Source: Siphonodentalium dalli
Taxonomy: Eukaryota > Mollusca > Scaphopoda > Gadilida > Siphonodentaliidae
Direction: 5' to 3'
Assembly: GCA_032622095.1 (NCBI GenBank)
Contig: CP136063.1
Span: forward strand, 81,261,980-81,325,979
DNA: 64,000 nucleotides
A program made the translations under genes and the position numbers. The notes under the pieces are model-generated. The model searched no databases. It saw only the letters and a list, made by a program, of their open reading frames with translations, and had not been told where the DNA came from. The first letter of the stretch is position 1, and each line of letters starts with the position of its first letter. Below are positions 27,601 to 40,600 of this stretch, in pieces.

Positions 27601-28647
27601 GAACCCATGACCCACAACTCATCTCAGCCCAATTGTTCATTGATCAACATGGCATGAAAATCCTCAAATATAGAAAATTAATTATGGATAGTTGCCATTC
27701 TTAATGAAAACAATCATTAAATTTCACAAATAAGGAATAATTAAGTCTCCTCTCGTGATCTTGGGATATGATATCATGGATACATGAACTGAACTTTTGA
27801 AAACAATATATTTTAAAGAAGTTCTTGGTACCTGAAAACAGTGAAATTTTAGAATTTTGCATGCAATAAAAGTAAAGTAAATGAGGTTATAATATCCAAT
27901 TGGTCGATGGTTCTTAAATATTGTGTCACAATAATTACTTGTACCAAATATCACAAAGATATTCCTAATACATTTTGAGAAAATCCATTTTGAAATACCA
28001 GGAAATTTTAACTAAAAGTGCATCTGACCCTTAAAACTTGATGGGAGAGTCCATTCGGCAAGTAAAGGGTTAAAACACCACATGCACCATCAATTAACCA
28101 AGATTCAAAAGGGGGCCACAGACTTGAGATTGACAGGAAGGAATGCAGATTTATTTCACACATAACAACAGAACTGCTGGGGGGTTGTGCTCCCTGTCTA
28201 TTGTCACTGTGATTTATAGCTGGTCTTGCTAACCCAGTTTTGCTGCCTATTAAATAGGGAGTCATTGATACCCACCACTGATTAGTTGTCACACGGTCAT
28301 TGGGCTGATCTGTTGGCATATATTTCAGCCAATCAGATCTCTTGAAACTCGAAGGTTTTGCAGCTGTTGTACTCATTTTATTACCATTGCACTCAATGGC
28401 CAAATGGGATGAGGCCATTAATAACCTACTGCATGGACTACTTCTGACCTTGATGCCAGCATTATGTTTCAAAGCTACTACTGACTGATGGGGTGACTTT
28501 TTCAATAACTATATAAGCAAAAGTTAACCCTTTGAGTGCCAGGTCGATTTTTGTATCAACCCATATACCCTGTGCCAATGCATTCTCTTATATATGCGAG
28601 TCAATCATAGGTCGCCTCGCATATATAAGAGAATACATTGGCCTAAC

Positions 28648-28680
<33 letters not shown>

Positions 28681-31600
28681 TTTTAATAATTTATTCTTAT
28701 ATTCTTTAACAGACTTATTTTGTAGGTTTAGGGCCGATGAGATCGGTCCCTGGCACTCAAAGGGTTAAATATATTGTTTCAATAGAATATAAGCAAAAGT
28801 TAAATAAATTGTTTATTTGTTTCTATTCTCTTGATGCCCGCATTATTTTTCAAAGCTACTATTGGACAGATAGGGTGACTTTTTCAATCACTATATAAGC
28901 AAAAGTTAAATAAATTGTTTAATAAAATATAAGCAAAAATTAAATGCATAGGGACGTGGTGGTAACATTGGTCTGAGGAGGAGGTTACCCCAACTTTGTT
29001 CAAAATTTTCAACAGTTGAGAATCGCTTGCCTGGCACAGTTGAAACTTTCAGACCAAAAATGGTTTGGATTGTTCTTTTGTTTGAATTTCCAATCAGTAT
29101 TTGGTGTGAAGTTTGTTTTATTTCGGCTAAAAGTGAAATATTTTCCTATCTCTGGTTAACTTTTTGGAGTGGAAAATTCCACCCCAAGAAGAAGGGGTGG
29201 GGGTGAGGGGGTGGTGGTGCAGATAGCAATTGGGAATTTTGTTTGGGTCTGGAATGGTTGCATTAATGCAGTTGGTAATTCTTATTTTGACACTTAACCC
29301 TTTGGATCCTCCTCCTATTGGCTCCTAAAATTATACATCATACATACTATTATTAATTTGGAGGGTACGTGTTCAGAAAATAAAATCCGACGATAGACAG
29401 AAAAACAGATAATACAAGAGTAGAAAGATTCATATCCATTATGCGTTTTAAAACTTAGACAGAACTGGATCCAATTTCTAAAGTCTTTTGGCTTTGTGGA
29501 GTTTCAGTAATGCTCTAATTAATCGACCTCTTAACCACAGCAGAATTATGGGTAACTTTTCAGGATTTAGTCGGAAATATGGCTTGTTGCCATTCATCGG
29601 GAAACTCTCGCCGAGAGCTTTCCGATGAATGGCAACAAGCCATATTTCAATATATCCTTGTGCAGATATGTTCATATTAGACCTAAATATTGACAATTGT
29701 TCATGTTGGACTTAATTGATTTTGGAATAAGCCCATTGTGGACTTATACCCATTATTCCATTGGATGGTGCTGGCCACAGTGAAAGCACATATACATATA
29801 TAAAGAGCGAACATCTGGTGCTGCAACATATCCTCGTGCAAATACATGTAGGTTCATATTGGACCTAAATATTCACATTGGTTCATATTGGACTTATCTG
29901 ATTCTGAAATAGGCCCATAGTGAACTTTAACCCTTTGAGTGCCAGGGGCCGATATTATCGGCCCTAAACCTACACAATAAGTCTGTTAAAGAATATAATA
30001 AAATATATTAAAATTGTAAAAAATTGTTAAAAAAAAAAATAAAAAAATAATTGTTAAGCCAATGCATTCTCTTATATATGCGAGGCGACCTATGGTCGAC
30101 TCGCATATATAAGAGAATGCATTGGCACAGGGTATATGGGTTGATACAAAAATCGGACCTGGCACTCAAAGGGTTAATATCTAAAAGTTTTTAGGCCATT
30201 ACTGTACATTACGAATACCTATACAGAGAAGCACCTGGCAAATGCCGTTGTAACCTCCGCCAGGGTACCCCAAGTCACCACACCAAATTTGGTAGAAATC
30301 GGACCAGCAGGCTGGGAGAAAAATCCAGCCAGACGGACAGGACAGACAGATCCTACTCTTTTATTTATATATAGATTCTTTAATAAATTAGCTGAGATAT
30401 GTTTAAAAACTTACAGACAGAACTGGATCCAATTTCTAATGTCTTAAGGCTTTTTGTTTGGCTGATCAGTGCTATTAGCATAAAAAAGCTGACATCTGCC
30501 ACTCTGACCTGGGTAACTGTTGCGTAAAACATTACACGGAGCATTTTCCCACGCTTCTCTAGCCAGGTGCTTCTCTGTATAGGTATTCCTAATGTACAGT
30601 AATGGCCTAAATAATCAACTGCTTAACCACACAAGAATTATGGGTAACTTTTCAGGATTTAGTCGGAAATATGGCTTGTTGCCATTCATCGGAAAGCTCT
30701 CAGTGAGAGCTTTCCGATGAATGGCAACAAGTCATATTTCCGACTAAATCCTGGAAAGTTACCCATAATTCTGCTGTGGTTAAGGAGTCGATTATTTAGG
30801 GCATTACTGTATATTACAAGAACCTGGAATTTTTATTATTTTGGTGTCTGGCAAAATCTGGTTATTTCAAAACTTTGTTTTTTCATTGCAGCGCCCATAT
30901 GCATCTGGTCTGCCTCCACCAGGCGATTGTATGAATATGGAAGGTAAGTTATATATTTCATTAATTTAAAGATGCATAATCTGAATTATCACCCCAAAAT
31001 TACTATTTCTTCGGCTTCGGGGGTAAAAAATATTTGATTTGAGTCGAGAAACCCACCCATCAAAGCTCAGAGTGATCAGATTTCAAAAAATCAATTTTTT
31101 AAATTTGTTATTTCTCGAGATATGTAATTTTTGGTGGCCTGGCAAATATTTGTAAAGCCAACCAAATTGCAGATGAAGATGGATAACTCTAAAATATTTA
31201 GTGGCCTTGGGTGTTAGATATTTGACAATCCGGCCAAATATCTGTGAACAAAATATTGATAAATAACACGTTTCGTGCAATTTTATACTATAGTTGACTG
31301 TGGTTAGCATTATTTTTTGGCAATTAATTGATTATGATAACTGAAGCGAAATGCTGTTGGAATCTGATATGGAGACCATCAAATCAGATTATGTACCTTT
31401 AAATGCTTGTTATTATTGTTTGTTTTGTTGTAATTTTGTCATTATTGAGATACAGTGTGAGTTAACAAAAAAACACATTCTTCTCTCATTTCACATACCT
31501 GAAGTTTATGACGTCTATAAATTATTTTTGTTTCAATAATATTCTCCAAATAATTCAATTTGTCCTTTCTATATCATTTTTGCAAATGTTTCTGGTTTAA

Positions 31601-34600
31601 TTCTTGTACATAACTTAAACACTAATCGCTGTATGATTGATCAGTTGTGGATTGTGCTAATTGTTTTTTGATTGGTCCATTTCAGCTGCTGGTTGTGCTG
31701 CGTCTGAACATAGGTTTGCCGAATATAGCTTTTCTTCCATGCAGAGATGCAACATTTGTGATAAATTCTTATATGGTTTGATGAAGCAAGGACTGCAATG
31801 CCGTGGTGAGTATCAAAACTCCAATCAGGGTTTACAGTAATGCCCTAAATAATCGACTCCTTAACCACAGCATAAATATGGGTAACTTTTCAGTGAGAGC
31901 TTTCTGATGAATGGCAACAAGCCATATTTCCGACTAAATCCTGAAAAGTTACCCATAATTCTGATGTGGTTAAGGAACCGATTATTTAGGGCATTACTGT
32001 ACCTCCCTTGATGAATCGGAAAGACTGCTGCTACTGGCGACATTTTACCAATATTTGGTGGACTTCCATGATATTAACATATCAACATTCTGCCTTTATT
32101 AAGCACACAAAATATCGGACACAATTTGTGTAATTTCGTACCTTAAGTTTGGAAAGTCCCACTAGAACCAAAGAATTATATTGAGAAATGGTGAGATTTG
32201 GTTCTCTGATTATTTTATCAACACAAATGTCTAAACGCACATGGACGGCATTGTCATGACAACACGCATGGCAAGTCAAACACAAGAATTCTAATTTGCT
32301 GCAATTTTGACGAGCAGCTTGCGAGAATCGTCAACAAAACTACTGCCTTGATTCTCCATTCTGTCATTAAGTTTTTAGTGCAGGAATTGTTCTCAACCCA
32401 CATTGGAAATTTGACTTTGGGGCGATCAGTTTTTGCCATTTTGTCTGGAAAACCTATCGCATCCGTACGTATGCACTCACAATTTTTAATTCACGGTTTG
32501 CTAATATTACCACTCGTCCCTCTAGTCAAAAGGTTTACGGTCACAGTAATCTTTGATTCAATATTGAACTATTTGAAGGTATATATAGAACATTTCCCAT
32601 CTCAGTTAAATTATGGGCATACGAAAGTGTAACTGGACATAGGTCTATCACTATAAGTTCTCTCTCTATGTTTTCCTCTTGGGAAGAAGTGGACAGTCAC
32701 GGACAGTTGTTTATGTTACACAGATGCCTAACAAGTGAGGCCTATATAAAGCAGTTACCTGAGACAGAGGAAATGATCAATGTTTTATCAAGACAGTCTG
32801 TGGGGGCTCAGAATTGTAGAATTGTGAGTGTCTTCCTGGTTTGCTTGTGAATCTTGTAAACAAGCATTCCAAGTTGAGTGAACCCAAGCCTTGAAATAGT
32901 CGGTCTGTCATTTGCAGAATGAGGTCCCCAGAGGGTGAATTTAGTGATGCTACCCCGCATAGCGGGCTAGCATCACCAAATTCACCCTCTGGGAACCTCA
33001 TTCTGCTGATGTGTAAGCAGAATGAGGTCCCCAGAGGGTGAATTTGGTGATGCTAGCCCGCTATGCGGGGTAGCATCACTAAATTCATCCTCTGGGGACC
33101 TCTTTCTGCAAATAACAGACACACTATTTCAAGGCTTGAGTGAACCCCAGTCTAAGTAAAGTAATGCCCTAAATAATTGACTCCTTAAACACAGCAGAAT
33201 TATGGGTAATTTTTCAGGATTTAGACGGAAATATGGCTTGTTGCCATTCATCGGAAAGCTCTTAGTTATGAATGGCAACAAGCCATATTTCTAAATTTAA
33301 ATCCTGAAAAATTACACTCATTAGGAACCAGCATCATAGAAAATGAGCAGAATCACTTAAGTAGGGGTGAATATGTGAGTAGGATGTAACTGAAAGTCCT
33401 TCCTGTTCACACCAAGTGGTGTCAGTGTTTGGATGCTGAAAATCTGATGTGGATCTTCGAAATATGGTTTCTGAATCGCTGTCTGGGCCAATATTTTTAT
33501 TATCTGACATGGAGTGACAAGTTGTTCATGTCATGGTTACATAGATTCAAATGGAATGTTCTGGGGTTTTTCCCATATTTACTATGAACGATGTAAACAA
33601 CATGCTAATTATAATGAAAATGAGTTTATGGCTCGAGCCATAAACCAGGGTTTCCGCCAGGGGAAAATAAATGAGAAATTTTTTGTATTTGTCACTGAAA
33701 AGTAGTCATTTCCTTGCACCTGAGATACTCACAAAGCAATCCAAAGCTACATATATTACGCAAGTTGATAATTTCCGTGGGTGCATTAATTCTGTTGATG
33801 GTACAGTGATCACCATATTACACACGTGAGACCGCCGTCTGATTGAAGACTAAATAAATGAATAAGCTACAAGTTACAGTGTTTACAAATTTATAAGATT
33901 CCGACAGGTATAAGTAAACACTAAAAAGCGTCTATGCATTGACCAATAATACCTAGCAAGGAGAATTGAATTAAGTATTTCCAAAAATTTCAACAGGTAG
34001 CTTCTGCGAAAATGAAATCCAAAGGATATTATTATTCTGTCAATAGTAAAACTATTTGTGCGCTGTGACGTCATACTGCAAAAGATATTTACAGCGGCGT
34101 AATATGAATGGTAGTGAAGTCGTTCCAACTCGGAATGCGTAGCTTGTTCAATAGTCTGCATTAGTCCAACAATTGTAGTGAGGACCACTGCCATGGAACA
34201 GAACTTTGGCCCCTGTGTTATGAAATATAATTGAGTTTTGGCAGAAAATGTGAACACGTGCGTTGTTGTTTATACAATTGTGCTTGGTGCCTCACGCGGG
34301 ATAACAAAACTATTATTGACCTTACTTTGACTTTATCTCCATATTGGGGGATATATTTTCCACGGGATCTCCGAGCGTGGGTAGTTTCATCCACAGAAAT
34401 CCTGTGCGCAAAATATCCATACTCAGCAGTCCGGCATTCTTTGATGTTACCATGACATTTTCTTATTTGTAATACGCTGTATACAACGTCACTATTTGAC
34501 TGCACACCAAACATTGCATTGTAGCTTTGAAGCTTTTATTTCAAAGGGTTATACTGTACCGATAACATACTATGCTCAATTGACCTGCCTTTTCACCAGT

Positions 34601-37600
34601 ATTCTGTTTGACCCTCGAACTCCCATTGCAGACAGATTTTTTTTATGATAGATTGCTATCGAATTTAGGTACATGTGTGTCTCAAACAGATCATCAGCGA
34701 GGGGAATTAGGCCGTTCCACGGACTCTGAGCCGTAGTAACGGAAACCCTGCATAAACTCATTTTCATTATAATAACCATGTTGTTTTACATCATTGATAG
34801 AGCACATGAGTGTATTTTGCACTTATTCCTGGCTCAAATGCATTAACCCTTTCAGTGCCAGGGGCCGATCTCATCGGCCCTAATTTACGGTCTGTAAAAT
34901 CGGCCCTAAAAAAATTGTTGTTTTTTTTAGATTTGTTTTTGTTTTGTTTTTGGTTGAATTTGTTTTGGGTATGCTTAAGCATGCTATAGCGAATTTAAAA
35001 ACAAACTGGATAAAACCTTAGGGGCATGTTATAACTCAAAACTATCACCAAGTATTCATAGTAGTAATTTTGATGCCCATGAAAAACGTAAGATTCCCTG
35101 GCACTAAACCTACAAAATAAGTCTGTTAAAGAATATATGAAAAAATTATTAAAATTCTAAAAAATTCTAAAAAATAATAACAAATTATGAAAAATTGTTA
35201 GGCCAATGCATTCTCTTATATATGCGAGGCGACCTATGGTCGACTCGCATATATAAGAGAATACATTGGCACAGGGTATATGGGTTGATACAAAAATCGG
35301 ACCTGGCACTCAAAGGGTTAATTAGTTGCATGTAATGTATTCTGTTGAGGGTAGTAGGAGATGGGCCCCATAAATGGCTGGATTTGGGTACAGTCCCCTT
35401 TAACCTATACCCATTATCTTACGTTTACATGTATGCCTTCTTATATTACAGAATGTGGAGTGTGTTCACATAGATTCTGTACCTCATCAATTCACTCCAA
35501 CACTCCATGTGACCTTCCAAAGATCGAGCGAATTAGGCGACCAAGTTTCTCAAAAAGTAAGTTAAAAATGAATATTCATGCTTGTTCACTAGAGAATAAG
35601 CCGTTCTTGAGTTTATTTTGTGTATCAATTTTGTCATTTGATGTGCAGTTATGCAAATTTTATATCGTCTGATTGCTGTTGGAAGCTGGTTGGACCTTCA
35701 CCGACATTTTAGAATCTAGGCATGGACTATGAATCATCTGCACAAGCCTTGAAATAGCGTGTCTGTCATTTGCAGAATGAGGTCCCAGAGGGTGAATTTA
35801 GTGATGCTACCCCGCATAGCAGGCTAGAATAACCAAATTCACCCTCTGGGAACCTCATTCTGCTGAGGTGTAAGCAGAATGAGGTCCCCAGAGGGTGAAT
35901 TTGGTGATGCTAGCCCGCTATGCGGGGTAGCATCACTAAATTCACCCTCTGGGGACCTCATTCTGCAAATGACAGACGCGCTATTTCAAGGCTTGCATCT
36001 GCATGTACTCGTAAAACAGCGACCCTAAATATGTACTAATATAACTGAATATGTACTGCATTAGAATATAATTTTTTTAGGAAAATCCAAATGGGACAAA
36101 ATTGATAAATTTGTGTTTCCATGGCAACAATGTCTAATAATCGGAATACTTGGAAACTTTACATTAAATAGTGCATATGGTGAATAATTTAATAACTACC
36201 TAAAAGTTTACATTGGTTTATGGAAACACTTGTAATGGCCAACATTTCCATATAATGTTAACTCTTGGATCAAGTTGCCAAAGAACAGGCTCGTTCTGTC
36301 TGTTGTCTGCTTATAGCATTTTGAAGATCCCTACATTTGCAGAGTAGACCATTCCAATGTATACTTCTAAAACTGAATGGAATAATCCTTTCAGTAATAA
36401 AACTGTTAATCCTATAGGACATGTTCAGATATTAAGTTCAATAAATCACCTTATTATCTGAACATTTCCCTGCAATAAATAGGACTCATTCTGTACTTGT
36501 ATTATCTGCCGTCTGCATATTTTTCTGAAAACCAGATGAATAATAGGCCAATCTTCATAGATCACATGAGTGGCTGGATTTAGTGTACAGCCACCCTTTA
36601 AGTACTTTCACATTTACACACCCAAAATGTTGGAAGATTAGAATCAAACATAACCTGTTCATGAAAATAATTATAGTCAACAATGGGAATTGTTAATGTC
36701 AGAAATACCTGTTTGGATATCAATATCATATTTCCCAAGGACATGTCTCGTGTTATATGAATACAATACACCTACCACATAGATTACGTCAGTATGACGT
36801 CAATTCCTTATATAGCAGTTGCCAGCTTTGCTTTTCATTATATTTTATACCCGCGTGTCAATGATAGTGAATAAATATAGCCACATCGTAATCTTTTTTC
36901 GTCACATACTTTTGAATTCTTTTTTTGCTACTCCAGTTTCATTCTATGCTGACAAATGAACTTTTGTTGGTCTCAAATATCCACCCTTTCAGATTTCTGG
37001 TGACGAAATCTATAAATATCTACTAGTAGCTCGTAAGAGCAATTGAAGAATAATAAAATAAAATGGTGACTTGACATGTTCCGTGTGATCTCATATATTG
37101 CATTTTGAACATTACACTATTAAGCCTTAAATATGGTGCTGTGGATATTGTCACCAAATTCATCCTCTGGAGACCTCATTCTGCATGGCCTCATCTGCTA
37201 TGGGAGATCAAGACACAGATTTAAATTCCCCGATAGTGATGGTGATATGCACCCATTGAGCATCTCGATTATGCCATGTGTCATCTGACATTTTGGGAAT
37301 ATAGATAAACTAAACTAAAAAAGAAAAAAGAAATTTTCTAAAGAAACTATAAAAACTTAATTTGATAATAAAGAAACTTTCCAGAGAAGATAAGGCCTAA
37401 GCAGAATGAGGTCCCCAGAGGGTGAAATTAGTTATGATAGCTCGCTGTTTGGGATATGGTCACTAAATTCACCCTCTGGGGACCTCATTCTGCAAATGTC
37501 CAGCACAATATTTTCAGTATTACCATCATCACATGTCTAATGATTTGAATGTGCTACAGTAATGCCCTAATTAATCGACTCCTTTAACCACAGCAGAATT

Positions 37601-40600
37601 ATGGGTAACTTTTCAGGATTTAGTTGGAAATATGGCTTGTTGCCATTCATCGGAAATCTCTCCCCGAGAGCTTTCCGATGAATGGCAACAAGCCATATTT
37701 CCGACTAAATCCTGAAAAGTTACCCATAATTCTGCTGTGGTTAAAGGAGTCGATTAATTAGGGAATTAATGTACTTGTAACTTGCTGGGGTTTTTGTTCA
37801 ATTAAATTTCAAATGTTTACATAATAAACATAATTTTTCCTATTTTTCTGCTCAATAATATACAGTTCTTCAATCAGTGGAGTCTCTCATTCAGTTGTAA
37901 ACGTATACAATGCAATGGTCTTATTTTCATTTTGTGGGATATTCGGTAAATATAAGCAGACAACAGATAATACAAGTGCAGAATTATTCCTATTTATTGT
38001 TGGGAAATGTCCTTTGTTGAACTTATTATCTGAACATTTTCGAGGGCAGCTACTAAGTAATGTGTATTTGTTCCCCGAAATTGCTTTTCGGGGGACTATA
38101 GAAATCAGCGGTGTCCATCCATCTTAGTGTGTGTCCGTCTGTCTGTCCGTCCCAGATGGTTTCCAGATGATAACTTTAGTTTTAGTTAACTGATTGTTTT
38201 CAAATTTCGTATGTGGATTATCCACATGGAAATACAGGTCAAGATCGAATTTGGGTTTCGGTCTGCCCATTTTTGCCAGAGTTATTGTCTTTGTCGATTG
38301 TCTTTGTCGGTTTCCGGGTGATAATATACATGTATAGTAAAGAAAGGGTTAACGATTAAAATTTATGATAATTTTTTATAGTTTGTAATAAGATCACCCC
38401 CTCAAATTTTCCAGGCTTTCAATGAAAGACTGTTAGGTAGTCTGTAGACGGACCCATTCTTCACTAAATGGACTCTCCCATTCAGTTATAAAAAATACAC
38501 ATTGGAATGGTTTATTATTCATCTGCAGAGATGTTCAGGAATGTAAGCAGACTTCTGATAGGCCAAAACAAAAAACTTCTGTGTTTCCGATAACATTGGG
38601 ATAATTTTTCAGACAGGCAGGCAGGGATTTTTTTTTTTTTTTTTAAACTTTTCAGCCAAAAGTGATTTAATAGTGTAGTCATAGTAGTCCCATGGAATAT
38701 GGTACATGTAGATCAGTGTGCATTGAAAATGAGCCAAGAGTTTTATAAAACATGCTGTCCCTTGAATTCATTCACTCTGCAGTATGATCTCTACCACAGT
38801 TGAGCTTAATAACTGACTTATTATGCCCCCCGACTTGGAGTCGGTGGGTATATAGTCGACGTCTCCGTCCGTCCGTACATACGTCCGTACAAACATTTTG
38901 CATTATTGTTCAGCAAACCGCTGGGCAGATTTAGCTGATATTTGGTATGGTGATAGAGCAGCATGGGGGAACAGCTAAATGCATAGCGCGGGTTTCGTCC
39001 ACCCATTTTCACCAGAGTTATGGCCCTTTTTTTACTTAGAAAATTCAATTTTTCTCTTGTTTTTTGGGTTTCCAGATGATAGCGTGAGCTTTGGTGGTAC
39101 GATTGCAAATCCCGTATTTTTGTGGATCAGTTATATGAAAATACATGTCAAGTGCAAATTTGGGTATGATCTAATGATTTTTGCCCTTTTTTCAACTTAG
39201 AAAATTTGAATTTTTGCTTGTTTTTGGGTTTCCGGATGGCTTGTTTTGGGGTTTTTAGTCAACATTTCTGTACGAACTTCTTTTGGAATGGTCATATAGA
39301 CCTCCTCTGATATCCGCAGTTTCGTCCATGCTTAATCCGAATTGCTACGGTCGGGGGCAAATGCCACGCGACAGCGTACCTCTTGTTTTTTATTTTGAGA
39401 TTGGGTAAAACATTCAATATTCACATCGACACTCTAACAAGATAACTATAGAATAGGCTTTTGAAGAAAATTGAAAAAAGAATTGAGACAGGCAAGAAAA
39501 TCTCAGCCAGGCAGGGTATCGGAAACAAAGAGTTTTTTTTTTTTGCCTAAAGCAAGTACGGAAGCATTCCCATTCGTTGGTGGAAAATGTTCAGGTAATA
39601 AGGTCGACAAATGGCCTACAAATGTATCTGAATCACACCATACATTAGTTACCTAGTAATTACACGGTCACCAAGTTATGACTGAATTTAGTACCTGTGT
39701 ACTTGCTGTCTGTAAGGTATGTTGTGCTACTCGTACACACCGACAGTCAATGAAGTATGTTTGACTTAGGTACCTGTGTACTGGCGTTTTCCATATTTGG
39801 TGTATAATGGAAATATTTACAGGATTAATGTGCTTTTTGACCTAAAAACGTGAGAAAGAACATGAATATATTCATTCATTGGGTGTATTAATAATCACCT
39901 ATATAAAATAAGGCCACTTGTTCTTAAATGGTGGTTTATTGATCCACCTACCCTAAATATCATCATACAGTAATGCCCAAAGTATATGACCCTTTAACCA
40001 CAGCAGAATTATGAGCAATTTTTCAGGATTTAGTCGGAAATATGGCTTGTTGCCATTCATCGGAAAGCTCTCACAAAGAGCTTTCCGATGAATGGCAACA
40101 AGCCATATTTCCGACTAAATCCTGAAAAATTCCCGATAATTCTGCTGTGGTTTAGGGGTCGATTATATAGGACATTACTGTAGTAGAAAAAGTAAAATTG
40201 TTCAATCGCCACTTATTTGATATCTTTCAAGTCTAATGGGGGGAATGTATAAAAAAAAAAATGGTAATAATAATTATTGATCATCAAGAAAGCCAGAATA
40301 TTATATAAAACTATTTTTGATTGGCTGTAATTGGGGTTAACCTCCATAATCTTTCATTGTGCACCAATCAGAAAGAGCATTTCCTAAAATCAGAATGAGC
40401 ACAAATTTCAACCCTTGAAATAGCGTGTTTGTCATTTGCAGGATGAGGTCCCCAGAGGGTGAATTTAGTGATGCTACCCTGCATAGCGGGCTAGCATCAC
40501 CAAATTCACCCTCTGGAGACCTCATTCTGCTTACACCTCAGCAGAATGAGGTTCCCAGAGGGTGAATTTGGTGATTCTAGCCCACTATGCGGGGTAGCAT

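Noticed and set aside
28008-28505. Longest open frame in the window, 165 codons on the minus strand
   Set aside because: No recognised domain and no typical exon borders. Part of it (attaaccaagattc...) recurs near 26565, so it is most likely repeat sequence open by chance.
33883-34514. Two minus-strand frames of 124 and 98 codons
   Set aside because: No domain recognised; they lie within the inverted-repeat unit and overlap each other.
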